This document shows, piece by piece, positions 53,165 to 61,704 of a stretch of DNA of 64,000 bases (the stretch's first letter is position 1; every line of letters begins with the position of its first letter). The notes beneath the pieces are model-generated. The model made no database searches. It was not told the origin of the DNA and saw only the letters and a list, made by a program, of their open reading frames with translations. This stretch comes from Dyella monticola (GTDB taxonomy: Bacteria; Pseudomonadota; Gammaproteobacteria; Xanthomonadales; Rhodanobacteraceae), in the NCBI RefSeq assembly GCF_003363155.1, contig NZ_QRBE01000012.1, positions 90,138 through 154,137 on the forward strand, in the 5' to 3' direction. The position numbers and the translations under genes were made by a program.

Positions 53165-53650
53165 ATGCAAAAGCTGATTCGCACACTGGGCTTCGCCACG
53201 CTGGCACTTTCCCTGGCCGGCTGCCATATCGTGTATACCCCCGACGTGGCCCAGGGCAATCTTTTCGATAAAACCATCGACAAGAATCTTGCCGACCAGC
53301 TCAAGCCGGGTCTGACCAAACGCCAGGTACTGGTGCTGTTGGGCACGCCTTCCGTCGCCACGCCGTTCAACCAGAACCGCTGGGATTACGTCTCCACGTA
53401 TTCGCATCGTGGAGAGAAGATGAAGCTCAATGCCATGAGCCTGTACTTCAACAATGATGTGCTGGTGCGTACCGAAGGCACGCTCTACTTCCAGGATGCG
53501 CAGAAGCTCGTCCAGCAGAGCAACAAATACAAGACCAACTACAACGTCAACGACAACTCGGGTGACAAGAACCCGGACGCCGGCGGTGATAGCGGTGGCA
53601 GCAACGGCGGCGATAATGGCGGCGGCGACAACGGTGGTGGCGGCAACTAA
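53165..53650 (+). CDS. bamE: Outer-membrane assembly lipoprotein BamE
   Basis: 161 residues. Lipoprotein signal with lipobox LAGC (Cys near 20), then the SmpA/OmlA fold with conserved YTPDVAQGN, LKPGLTKRQVLVLLGTP near 48-64 and NRWDYVSTY near 72. It is a subunit of the BAM complex that inserts beta-barrel proteins. The last 35 residues are a Gly/Asn/Asp-rich low-complexity tail absent from E. coli BamE. Divergent from fur, as in many gammaproteobacteria. Confidence 0.95.
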   Translation: MQKLIRTLGFATLALSLAGCHIVYTPDVAQGNLFDKTIDKNLADQLKPGLTKRQVLVLLGTPSVATPFNQNRWDYVSTYSHRGEKMKLNAMSLYFNNDVLVRTEGTLYFQDAQKLVQQSNKYKTNYNVNDNSGDKNPDAGGDSGGSNGGDNGGGDNGGGGN

Positions 53651-53670
53651 GCCGGACCTGTCCGCCCGCT

Positions 53671-53946
53671 TCAACCCGCGCGGCGGCGCCTGGCGTCCTT
53701 CGGATCAAGCGTGAGCGGCCGGTAGATTTCTACCCGGTCGCCATCGTGCAGCGGTTCCTGCGGTGGCACGCGGCGCGAGAAAATGCCCAATCGCGACGGG
53801 TCGAACGGCATCTGCGGCATATCCTGCAAGATGCCCGATTGCTCCACCGCCTGTATCGCCGTACTGCCGGCAGGCAAATCCACGCGACGTACGAGCTGGC
53901 GCTCCGGTGTGGCACAAGCAACCTCCACGGTGATGCGCTCAGCCAT
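53671..53946 (-). CDS. ratB: RatB / RnfH-family ubiquitin-like protein
   Basis: 91 residues with a beta-grasp fold (UPF0125): VEVACATPERQLVRRVDLPAG near 6-26 and FSRRVPPQEPLHDGDRVEIYRPL near 55-77. Function not well defined. It overlaps the ratA stop by eight bases, the common ratA-ratB pair. ATG at 53946. Confidence 0.9.
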   Translation of the reverse strand: MAERITVEVACATPERQLVRRVDLPAGSTAIQAVEQSGILQDMPQMPFDPSRLGIFSRRVPPQEPLHDGDRVEIYRPLTLDPKDARRRRAG

Positions 53947-54370
53947 AGACCTTTTCCGCCTCGTGGCAGAAATCATCCACCATGCGGTTGGCCAAACCCT
54001 GGAAACCCAGCTTCAAGGCCGCGCCACCCAGGCGGCCGGCATAATCGAAATCCAGCTCCAGCGCGACCTTGCAACCGTCCGTGCCGAGCGGAATGAAATC
54101 CCAGAAACCTTCCAGGCTGCGGAACGGCCCGTTCACCAGGCTCACCTGCAGGCGCTGCGGCCGATGGATCGTATTGCGGGTGGTAAAGCTGTGGTGAAAG
54201 CCGGCGAACTTGAGATCCAGCCGTGCCACCAGCATGTTATCCCCCCGCTCGATCACCTCGGCGGTGGCACACCAAGCGAAGCGCTTTGGGTATGCTTCGA
54301 CCTCATTGACCAGATCGAACATCTGCGCCGGCGAATACTTCACCAAGGCACTGCGGCGGATTTGGATCAC
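53939..54370 (-). CDS. ratA: RatA, START/coenzyme-Q-binding-domain protein
   Basis: 143 residues of the polyketide-cyclase/START superfamily (Coq10-like). In E. coli RatA hinders 50S-30S joining, and the family binds ubiquinone; the role here is unproven. GTG at 54370, with GAGGG upstream, gives the normal length; the longer frame to 54436 does not resemble relatives. It is divergent from smpB, which is itself beside ssrA, a conserved arrangement. Confidence 0.92.
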   Translation of the reverse strand: MIQIRRSALVKYSPAQMFDLVNEVEAYPKRFAWCATAEVIERGDNMLVARLDLKFAGFHHSFTTRNTIHRPQRLQVSLVNGPFRSLEGFWDFIPLGTDGCKVALELDFDYAGRLGGAALKLGFQGLANRMVDDFCHEAEKVYG

Positions 54371-54448
54371 GGCACCCTCATTGGAATCTAAGGTCGAGCC
54401 CGTAGACAGATAGCCTGTGCGGGGGCGACGGCGCAAAGTTTAGCGGAC

Positions 54449-54943
54449 ATGGCAAAAGCAAAGGACAAAGACAAGAAAGATGCCGGCGGCACTATCGCGC
54501 TCAACAAGCGCGCCCGCCACGAGTATCACATCGACCAGCGCTTCGAGGCGGGCGTTGCCCTGCAAGGCTGGGAGCTGAAGGCGCTGCGTGCCGGCCGCAT
54601 CAACTTCGGCGACGGCTATGCCGTGGTACTCAAAGGCGAGATCTTCCTCATCGGCACTTCCATTCCGCCGCTGATCAGCGCCTCTACTCACGTGGTGCCG
54701 GTCGACCGCCGCACGCGCAAGCTGCTGTTGCATCGTCAGGAAATCGACCAGCTCATCGGTGCGGTGGAACGCAAGGGCTACACCCTTGTGCCGATCGCCA
54801 TGTACTGGAAAGGCAACAAGGTCAAAGTGGAAATTGGCCTCGCGCGCGGCAAGCAGGAACACGACAAACGCAACACCGAAAAAGAGCGCGACTGGCAGCG
54901 CGAAAAGCAGCGCACCATGCGCTCGCACAATCGCGAAGCGTGA
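54449..54943 (+). CDS. smpB: SsrA-binding protein SmpB
   Basis: 164-residue OB-fold protein that carries tmRNA into stalled ribosomes. Conserved [21 protein letters not shown] near 24-44 and a basic C-terminal tail ([18 protein letters not shown] in part). It stands 1.1 kb upstream of ssrA with one unrelated gene between them. Confidence 0.97.
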   Translation: MAKAKDKDKKDAGGTIALNKRARHEYHIDQRFEAGVALQGWELKALRAGRINFGDGYAVVLKGEIFLIGTSIPPLISASTHVVPVDRRTRKLLLHRQEIDQLIGAVERKGYTLVPIAMYWKGNKVKVEIGLARGKQEHDKRNTEKERDWQREKQRTMRSHNREA

Positions 54944-54983
54944 GAGATAAAGCGAAAGCGTGAAGAGGGTTGATGAGTAAAAG

Positions 54984-55007
54984 AAAAGCGCCGCAGTCGG
55001 GGCTTTT
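54984..55007. terminator. Weak terminator after smpB
   Basis: AAAAGC / GCTTTT stem continued by CC / GG past one mismatch, with a six-base loop, 40 bases past smpB. T-run of four only. Confidence 0.4.
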
Positions 55008-55051
55008 CGGTTACGGCTCACCCCTTTCCGCTTTGTCCTGCGCAAGCCGCA

Positions 55052-55837
55052 CTACAAGTCTTTCTTCCCGCTATGCATGTGACCCGTATTCGGGTCGTGG
55101 CGCTGGAAATAAACCCGCGTGCGACCGTTCTTCTGCTTCATCATCACAAACGCCTGATCGCCCTGCCCTGGATAATCCAATCGACCAAACGTGCTTGCGC
55201 GCGGCAGGGTTCCATGCATTGTCGCGCCGTCTTCAGCCGGGCGTAAATGCAGCATATTGTCCCGGCGCTTGGCGATAGTGCAGCCACTCAACTGCGTCGT
55301 CAGCGTGAGATCCTCGTGCTGCCGGTGGAGCGCAGAGCGGCTGATCGTTCCAGTCTGCCATTGCGGAATCTGCTGATCGGTCAAGCGCAGACCGCCGCCA
55401 AACTTGTCGTGCGCCACCTGTCGCATCGGCAAAAACGCCGCCTGGAAATTGGCGCCAGCCTGCGGCGACTGATGCGCCCCATGATGCGCGGCCGCGTCCG
55501 TGTCAAAGATCAAATGCAGATGCGCCTTGGGCGTGCGCGTTACGCCATCATTGCCGTGAATGTGCGTCATGCTGTGCGGGAAAGCCGTGGCGTTTCCCAG
55601 GTCATGCCGCAATTGAAAGGTTCGCTGGGTATTCGCCAGAGCGCCCACCCGGTCCGGCGCTTCCAAATGCGACTGCACCGCATAAGTGCGCAAGAACGCC
55701 GATGGATGCTGCCGCATCAACTGCTCCGGCGACAGATGTCCGTATTGCCACTGCCGCCCTTTCTCGATCAGCTTCTGACTGCCCGTGGCCTTGCCGACCC
55801 GCTTCATCGCCCAACCGAGCGTTTCCCACATAGACAT
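55052..55837 (-). CDS. Hypothetical protein between smpB and ssrA
   Basis: 261 residues with no recognised family. It has no signal peptide or membrane helix. The N-terminal 45 residues are basic and helical; the middle is His/Ala-rich (AAAHHGAHQSPQAG) and the C-terminus is beta-rich, with FVMMKQKNGRTRVYFQ followed by a His/Lys-rich end. The fold is not evident. Opposite to both smpB and ssrA. Coding is supported by normal codon usage and a lack of overlap, but the role is unknown. Confidence 0.6.
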   Translation of the reverse strand: MSMWETLGWAMKRVGKATGSQKLIEKGRQWQYGHLSPEQLMRQHPSAFLRTYAVQSHLEAPDRVGALANTQRTFQLRHDLGNATAFPHSMTHIHGNDGVTRTPKAHLHLIFDTDAAAHHGAHQSPQAGANFQAAFLPMRQVAHDKFGGGLRLTDQQIPQWQTGTISRSALHRQHEDLTLTTQLSGCTIAKRRDNMLHLRPAEDGATMHGTLPRASTFGRLDYPGQGDQAFVMMKQKNGRTRVYFQRHDPNTGHMHSGKKDL

Positions 55838-55999
55838 GGAATTCCCCCTTATGCCAAGCCGTGACTACCCAGCTTCAGGCACCTTGACCGCAAAGCGACC
55901 AAGCCCATCAAGAAGGTATTGGCGCTCACGTTAAAACCTCGTGTTTTCGCGCATGCAGCGCAGTGACTCGCAGGGGGGCTACCCGAACACCCGCATAAC

Positions 56000-56028
56000 T
56001 TGATGTAGCACCCATCAACGCCCATACT
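56000..56028 (+). promoter_or_regulatory. Predicted sigma-70 promoter of ssrA
   Basis: TTGATG, 17-base spacer, CATACT, ending 27 bases before the mature tmRNA 5' end, so a short 5' leader is trimmed. The rest of 55838-55999 shows nothing. Confidence 0.6.
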
Positions 56029-56055
56029 AGTCGATCCAGCGATCTGTTTTTCCCC

Positions 56056-56407
<352 letters not shown>

Positions 56408-56427
56408 AAAACCTGTAGCGACCAGTT

Positions 56428-56441
56428 TTGATGTGTCGCGA
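56428..56441 (+). repeat. Direct repeat, copy 1 (candidate integrase arm site)
   Basis: TTGATGTGTCGCGA, identical to the copy at 56523-56536. It is placed between ssrA and the integrase gene, where arm-type binding sites are expected. Confidence 0.55.
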
Positions 56442-56452
56442 ATGTAAAACTC

Positions 56453-56496
56453 AAAAGGTCGGAAACCCAGCAACATCAACGGTTCCGGCCTTTTTT
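56453..56496 (+). terminator. Terminator downstream of ssrA
   Basis: AAAAGG-CGGAAACC pairs with GGTTCCGGCC-TTTTTT across a 12-base loop (minor mismatches), followed by six T. It lies on the island side of the attachment site, so the tmRNA now uses an island-derived or relocated terminator. Confidence 0.8.
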
Positions 56497-56522
56497 GTTG
56501 CCCGCGAAGTGTCAAAGCTGTC

Positions 56523-56536
56523 TTGATGTGTCGCGA
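56523..56536 (+). repeat. Direct repeat, copy 2 (candidate integrase arm site)
   Basis: TTGATGTGTCGCGA, 95 bases from the first copy and 67 before the integrase start. Confidence 0.55.
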
Positions 56537-56602
56537 CCCATAGCGATTTTTTAGTGATACGGATTAGGATATGAACCGCATCCACCCCAGACTCATATCA
56601 CT

Positions 56603-57865
56603 ATGGCGCGAACCGTCAAACCTCTCACCTCCACGCAGGTAGCCAACGCCAAGCCTGGCACTGGAAAGACTCCGACGCGCCTGTATGACGGCAATGGTTT
56701 GTACCTAGAGATAAGTCCGCAGGGCGCGAAGTTCTGGCGGATGAAGTACACGCTGGACAAGGTCGAGCGTCGCATGGGTCTCGGCGCCTACCCCGCCGTG
56801 TCACTTGCCACTGCGCGCGCTGAAGCTGATAAGAAGCGCACACTGATCGCGAAGGGTATCGATCCGGTGCAGCAGAAACGAACGGATCAAAACGCACGGA
56901 TCGAAGCCGCCGGCTCCACATTCGAGCTGGTCGCTCGCGAGTGGCACGCAAAGATGTGCGCGACATGGAAGCCCTCGCAGGCGAAGACTGTGATGGGTCG
57001 CCTGGAGTACAACGTATTCCCTTTCATCGGCAAGCTACCCGTGGCTGATGTTGGCAAGGCCCACGCGATGGATATCGTCAACCGCATAGCGAAGCGCAAC
57101 AAGCCGGAGACTGAGCGCCGCGTTCTGTCCAACCTCCTACAGGTGCTCGCCTACGCTTCCAAAACACTGCGCATCGAGCGCGTGCCGTTCGCGTCTGTAG
57201 ATATCGGCATATCTCCGGTCAAGAAATCGAGCCACGCCGCGCTCACGTCACCGGATGAAGTCGTGGCACTAATGCGCGCGATCCACGCATACACCGGTTC
57301 GGGTGTCGTGAGGTACGCGCTGCAGCTCGCGATGTTGACGGCCGTGCGGCCTGGTGAGCTGCGCCATGCGGAATGGTCAGAGATAGACCTCGACGCTGCG
57401 CGATGGATGATACCCGGTGACAAGATGAAGGGCGGCGCTGATCACCTTGTTCCGCTCAGCGTCCAGGCTATCGATATCCTGCGCGAGGTGTATGCGATCA
57501 CCGGTCGCGGCAAGTACGTCTTCCCGTCCGCGCGCACGCCGAACGGATCGCGTGCAATGTCCGATAACGCCATCCTGTCCGCGTTGCGCAGGATGGATTA
57601 CACCAGCGATCAAATGACCGGCCACGGGGTGCGTGCCATCTTCCGCACGCTTGGTGATGAGGTGCTGGGTCTGCGCGTCGAGTGGCTGGAGATGCAGCTC
57701 GCGCATGCGGTGAAAGACGTTCATGGCACCGCGTACAACCGCACGAAGTTTCTGACAGAACGCACGGCCATGATGCAGACGTGGGCCGACTATCTCGACT
57801 CGCTGCGGACCGGCAAGCCAATGGCTGAAGCGGACAAGTTGCATCAGTTCAAGCGAACCGCATAA
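56603..57865 (+). CDS. int: Tyrosine-type integrase of the island
   Basis: 420 residues of the P4-like phage integrase group: N-terminal DUF4102 arm-binding domain (about 1-95), core-binding domain (about 105-195) and catalytic domain with the complete set Arg249 (TAVRPGELR), His341/Arg344 (GHGVRAIFR), His368 (LAHAVKD) and nucleophile Tyr378 (GTAYNRT). It inserts and excises the island at ssrA by strand exchange at the tyrosine. All catalytic residues are present, so it is probably active. It begins 195 bases past ssrA, the usual layout. Confidence 0.96.
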   Translation: MARTVKPLTSTQVANAKPGTGKTPTRLYDGNGLYLEISPQGAKFWRMKYTLDKVERRMGLGAYPAVSLATARAEADKKRTLIAKGIDPVQQKRTDQNARIEAAGSTFELVAREWHAKMCATWKPSQAKTVMGRLEYNVFPFIGKLPVADVGKAHAMDIVNRIAKRNKPETERRVLSNLLQVLAYASKTLRIERVPFASVDIGISPVKKSSHAALTSPDEVVALMRAIHAYTGSGVVRYALQLAMLTAVRPGELRHAEWSEIDLDAARWMIPGDKMKGGADHLVPLSVQAIDILREVYAITGRGKYVFPSARTPNGSRAMSDNAILSALRRMDYTSDQMTGHGVRAIFRTLGDEVLGLRVEWLEMQLAHAVKDVHGTAYNRTKFLTERTAMMQTWADYLDSLRTGKPMAEADKLHQFKRTA

Positions 57866-58018
57866 CCCAAGTGATACGATCGCATGCGCGCCGACGCATG
57901 TGGTTCTGCGGATTCCGGTCACAGTGAGCAATTATTCCAGCGAATCCTGAACAACCTGCCGGCGCTGAACAAGGATGGAGGGCCTACTGCTGTCAGGCAC
58001 CACCGGCTATATTTTGAA

Positions 58019-58048
58019 AAGGTCCACTTCCCGCCGAGCGCGGACATT
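58019..58048. repeat. 30-base palindromic element, copy 1
   Basis: Degenerate copy: AAGGTCCACTTC...GCGGACATT. It shares its length and most positions with the copies at 58674-58703 and 60505-60534. It sits 60 bases upstream of the HEPN-like gene. The 57866-58108 gap contains nothing else notable. Confidence 0.6.
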
Positions 58049-58108
58049 TCGTTTTCGATGACGCTGATACGCCCGACAATCTGAGTAAACCACCTCGCGG
58101 AGATGGGC

Positions 58109-58666
58109 ATGCAGAGAAATCCACTATGGCCGTATGAGCTCGCTGAAGCGCTTGGTAGTATCGCCATTAGCTTCGCGAACTATGAGTTCGTGTTCGCTCA
58201 TCTTGTAGGGTTCGCGGAAAACTTGGATAAGGAAATCCTCTACAAGGAGGTGCTAACGCTCTCACCATCAGAGAAGCTCAAGCGGTTGAGGCTGAAATCC
58301 GCAGGGAAGACGGATGAAGTCTCAAAGCTCTATTCAGCACTTTGCGATAGGTTTGAAGTAATCCTTGAAGAACGTAACCGGTACATCCATGCGTACTGGT
58401 ACAGATCACAAGAAAGGTCTGGTGAATTCGTATTCGTGGACATTCACGGAAGGAAGGACAAGCTGAGCAAGGAGACACACACTTGCACAGTTCGTGACGT
58501 CATGGTGGTAAGCACAGCGTGTCACGTCCAACTTAATAACCTTCAGGCGCTGCGGTCCTGCACCGAGACAGCTCCGTTTTTTGCATATTACCTACCGCCG
58601 GACGCGCTACCCATTTCCAGCGGAGTGCTTAGAAAGGTCCCTCATGATCACCGAAAGCAAAGTTAA
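58109..58666 (+). CDS. HEPN-like protein, candidate RNase toxin
   Basis: 185 residues, mostly helical, with no signal or membrane segment. The segment EERNRYIHAYWY holds R-x4-H (Arg89-Asn-x3-His94), the active-site pattern of HEPN ribonucleases of toxin and defence systems. The family is not otherwise identified. ATG at 58109 is chosen because GGAG lies six bases upstream. It stands alone between two palindromic elements, with no partner antitoxin on the same strand. Confidence 0.6.
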   Translation: MQRNPLWPYELAEALGSIAISFANYEFVFAHLVGFAENLDKEILYKEVLTLSPSEKLKRLRLKSAGKTDEVSKLYSALCDRFEVILEERNRYIHAYWYRSQERSGEFVFVDIHGRKDKLSKETHTCTVRDVMVVSTACHVQLNNLQALRSCTETAPFFAYYLPPDALPISSGVLRKVPHDHRKQS

Positions 58667-58673
58667 GTAGGGT

Positions 58674-58703
58674 CATGTCCACTATCGACCCCAAGCGGAC
58701 ATT
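58674..58703. repeat. 30-base palindromic element, copy 2
   Basis: CATGTCCACTATCGACC...AGCGGACATT, starting eight bases past the HEPN-like stop. Arms ATGTCC / GGACAT are complementary. Confidence 0.8.
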
Positions 58704-58736
58704 ATTTGGGTCAGACTTGAATGGGGTTTCAGAAGG

Positions 58737-58753
58737 CGTATAGGCGCTATACG
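58737..58753. repeat. Short palindrome upstream of the 553-residue gene
   Basis: CGTATAG-GCG-CTATACG, a perfect 7-base inverted repeat. It lies 69 bases before the next gene and could be an operator or part of a promoter. Confidence 0.5.
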
Positions 58754-58821
58754 ACTCAGTGTGAAGGCGGAAGCGCCGTCGTGGTTGTTGAGAATTTAGT
58801 GAATACGTTTGGAGCAAGGGT

Positions 58822-60483
58822 TTGCCTCTCCTAGTTGACGCATCCGAGGGCTGCTTAACGGCGCTCATGGCAAGGTCCATGACGAAGCGAGCTGCGGGGA
58901 CCGCCGTTGTTGAACTCCAAGCCCTCGTCAACCAGCATGTTAAACGTTCTAAAGATGTCCGCGCCATCGTGCTTAGCGGGGATGACGTAGCGGAGTTACT
59001 CACTGAGTTGATTTCCATTGTCGAGCAGGCACTCACCCGCTGGGCTTCCATTTACAGTCCGGTGCAATGGCTGTGGACCCTTCGACGCGTCGATCCCAGT
59101 GTGTTCAAAGGTGATCTTTCGACGACATTCGGATACGACCTGGCTTTGGCGGAGACAATTTCGGGACACTCTACCGCCCGGGGCGGCGCGCGCATCGCCT
59201 CGAATCAACTCGCTTACGTGCTTGCGGAATCAGATGCAGCGCGAGTTTGGCGCTTCTGCGCAGGTGTGCGCTATCTGTCCAACCTTCACCAAACCTACCG
59301 TTGGGCGAATAAAGGAGCCCCCGTCCGATTTGCCAAACGGGGGCCACCACAAGCAGAGCCATCGGATGAATTGCGGCAAGCCGCCTACGCGTACGATCAG
59401 CGCATGGACGCCAGCTCCTCTTACTTGGCTCACTCGGGCAATATAGCGATCCCCGATTCGGGAGGCGACGCCGCGATTACGGCATTTATCCAGTCAGAAC
59501 CGTTCATCATGCGCGTACCTGATTTACCAGGTCCGCCTGCACTGAAAGCCGAGACAGTCACTCGCTACGTGCCACACACGGTTGATTTTGGGCCGTACAT
59601 CAAAGTCATTCTTCACGAACCAACGCCGCGTGATCCGTCCATTGCGAAAGAAGTCGCGGCCCTGGGATGCCTTCTATCAGCACTCTACGAGTTCCTCTGG
59701 AATCACCGCCAAATCTCCGGCGCGCTCCAGCGCGGGTACCTGCGCTGGAGGCGTGAGAAGCTCGAGCAAGTCTTCGAAGACGCTTACACTCGGCTTCCGG
59801 CTCGATTCAAGAAACTTGTTGCGTGGTCCGGAATAGTGTCCGCTGTAGAGTGGATAGACATCATCAAAGGTATGCGAGGCATGAGTTGGCCACTCGTAGC
59901 AGGTCCGGTCTTGAGGATCGACGACGACGAGGTTTTGCTCGATCTGTATTCGGCATCGGTGCGGCTCAACACGTTGATCAGTGACTTCGCACGGGATGGC
60001 GAGGCTGCGAATACCCGATCCAACCTTTTCGAGCTCCGTGTTCAAGGGCTCTTGGATGAGTCGCCGTGGCAAGCGCCCACCACCGTTCGAAATATGCGTG
60101 GACTAACTTTGCGGCTTGGCGGAAAGCACCTGACAGACATTGATGCCATTGGCTGCAAGGACAATCAACTTCTGCTCGTCTCCTGTAAGAGCACGATCTA
60201 TTCGCCACAATACGATGCAGGCGATTTCCGAGTAATTCGCAACCGTGAATCACTGTTGCTCGGCGCCATCCGGGATTGGGAGAAGAAGGTTACCTTTCTT
60301 CAACGCAACCCCGTTGGTGATAACTATGATTTCTCGAACTTCGACCTTATCGAAGGCGTGGTCTGCACACCGCTTCCAGTGTTTGTGATGCATATGCCGG
60401 ATGTCTGCACGACGCCCAAGGGTCTCCTTTCTGGATGCAGCTTTGTGGAGCTTGAGTCGTGGCTTGGCAACGGCACTTCCTGA
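58822..60483 (+). CDS. Large protein with a C-terminal PD-(D/E)XK nuclease-like domain
   Basis: 553 residues. The first 380 residues are helical and unmatched. The C-terminus reads FELRVQGLL near 403, TDIDAIG near 437 and LLLVSCKST near 454, the helix-D-strand-K order of a restriction-endonuclease-like fold (as in NERD or Mrr domains). The usual Glu of the E-x-K pair is Ser (SCK), so it may use the upstream Glu or be inactive. TTG at 58822 has GGAG seven bases before it; an ATG at 58870 is the alternative. The gene lies between palindrome copies 2 and 3. Confidence 0.7.
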   Translation: MPLLVDASEGCLTALMARSMTKRAAGTAVVELQALVNQHVKRSKDVRAIVLSGDDVAELLTELISIVEQALTRWASIYSPVQWLWTLRRVDPSVFKGDLSTTFGYDLALAETISGHSTARGGARIASNQLAYVLAESDAARVWRFCAGVRYLSNLHQTYRWANKGAPVRFAKRGPPQAEPSDELRQAAYAYDQRMDASSSYLAHSGNIAIPDSGGDAAITAFIQSEPFIMRVPDLPGPPALKAETVTRYVPHTVDFGPYIKVILHEPTPRDPSIAKEVAALGCLLSALYEFLWNHRQISGALQRGYLRWRREKLEQVFEDAYTRLPARFKKLVAWSGIVSAVEWIDIIKGMRGMSWPLVAGPVLRIDDDEVLLDLYSASVRLNTLISDFARDGEAANTRSNLFELRVQGLLDESPWQAPTTVRNMRGLTLRLGGKHLTDIDAIGCKDNQLLLVSCKSTIYSPQYDAGDFRVIRNRESLLLGAIRDWEKKVTFLQRNPVGDNYDFSNFDLIEGVVCTPLPVFVMHMPDVCTTPKGLLSGCSFVELESWLGNGTS

Positions 60484-60504
60484 GGATACAAACGGCTGGA
60501 ACGC

Positions 60505-60534
60505 AATGTCTGCTTCCGACCCAAATCAGACATT
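60505..60534. repeat. 30-base palindromic element, copy 3
   Basis: AATGTCTGCTTCCGACC...ATCAGACATT, 21 bases past the stop of the 553-residue gene. Arms AATGTCTG / CAGACATT are perfectly complementary, with compensatory changes relative to copy 2. Confidence 0.8.
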
Positions 60535-60573
60535 ACGATGGTCGGCGGTTTACTGAGGCGAGGGGTAGTTGGT

Positions 60574-61638
60574 GTGAGCCAAACCAATGACATTGATCGG
60601 TCGCAGTCATCGATGCGGAACGCGTTCAAGCAGGACGTTGACGCCATCGCAGGTGTGTTGATCGAAGTGTTTGGTCTTCGCTTCAAGAAGGAAGTGGAAC
60701 ACCTGAGCGACCCTCTGGAACGTTGGTTCGACTTCGCCTGTCGCTTCGTCCCGCCATTGCCACGACAGGTTATTTTCTCTGATCAATTTCCCAAGCAGCT
60801 TCCCTCCGACGCCAAGCGGGGGTTGAAGCACTTTCTGCGACGGGTGTGCCGCGGCGAAGACATCAATCCGTATCAGGGGCGCGGATTGAAGCTACGGCAC
60901 GATACGAGTGGCGCTGATCGAACCGCCCGGACTGATTTCCTCTATGCATCGTGGAACGTGTTGCATTTTCATCTCAGCAATCAACCGATCCCGCGAGAGC
61001 GATACTTTTCCAAGCCAGCGGATTGGCTGGCATTCTGTGTGGTGACGAATGAGCAATTGGGACTGATCGATGTGGTTCGTCATCCAGCCATCAAGGGCTT
61101 TTCAGACCCCGCGATCTTTGAGGCGCTCGCACGGAACTGGCCTGATTACGTCGAACCTCATCGAATGAAAGGTGTACTTCCCGGGCGTGCGCCAACTCAG
61201 GATGAAATCCATGAGATGCGCATGAGAGGAGGAAACCCGGCCTACGTCCACAATGGGCATGCTTACATCGGACCAGGGGGCGGATATTCAGCTGCCGGCA
61301 CACCAATGAAGACGGCCAAGATCATGATGCATTTAACTCGCGCGCTCGATTGGCTAGCGGAATACGTCTGGGACAGTTCAAGTCCATATCAACAACACGA
61401 ACGACTGCTCGATGTGACGGCGCCGCGCTTTGCACTTCGGTTGTATCCAGAAGGCCTGGGTCTTTTCGAAGAAAAAACTTCGACATTTTTTGCACACCCT
61501 CGGCAAGACGCGCCCTCAATGGGTAGCGTGCGATGGTTGTCCGATATGCTTTTGCCCCCGTGGGCGCTTTCTGAGGTGTTGCGGCAAAAGCATCGTTTTA
61601 ATTCCCTATTCTTTTTGGCCAACCCAAAGGCATCGTAG
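60574..61638 (+). CDS. Unknown protein with an H-x-H motif
   Basis: 354 residues from a GTG at 60574 with AGGGG eight bases upstream; an ATG at 60538 inside the palindrome border would add 12 residues. Conserved-looking segments are TDFLYASWNVLHFHL (Asp121, His131, His133), VVTNEQLGLIDVVRHPA and NWPDYVE. Similar D...L...W...H-F-H-L and NWP signatures occur in uncharacterised proteins of accessory regions; a catalytic metal or RNase role is only a guess. No membrane helix or signal peptide. Confidence 0.6.
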   Translation: MSQTNDIDRSQSSMRNAFKQDVDAIAGVLIEVFGLRFKKEVEHLSDPLERWFDFACRFVPPLPRQVIFSDQFPKQLPSDAKRGLKHFLRRVCRGEDINPYQGRGLKLRHDTSGADRTARTDFLYASWNVLHFHLSNQPIPRERYFSKPADWLAFCVVTNEQLGLIDVVRHPAIKGFSDPAIFEALARNWPDYVEPHRMKGVLPGRAPTQDEIHEMRMRGGNPAYVHNGHAYIGPGGGYSAAGTPMKTAKIMMHLTRALDWLAEYVWDSSSPYQQHERLLDVTAPRFALRLYPEGLGLFEEKTSTFFAHPRQDAPSMGSVRWLSDMLLPPWALSEVLRQKHRFNSLFFLANPKAS

Positions 61639-61661
61639 TGTCAATGAATAGGGATGGCTTC

Positions 61662-61673
61662 TCGTCTAGACGA
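61662..61673. promoter_or_regulatory. Palindrome before the DUF5615 gene
   Basis: TCGTCTAGACGA, a perfect 12-base palindrome 31 bases before the ATG. It may be an autoregulatory operator. Confidence 0.45.
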
Positions 61674-61704
61674 AACTATGATGCTGATAGGATAAAGGGC
61701 AGCT

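Noticed and set aside
57884..58084. Small frames between the integrase and the HEPN-like gene
   Set aside because: They overlap palindrome copy 1, lack ribosome sites and encode nothing recognisable.
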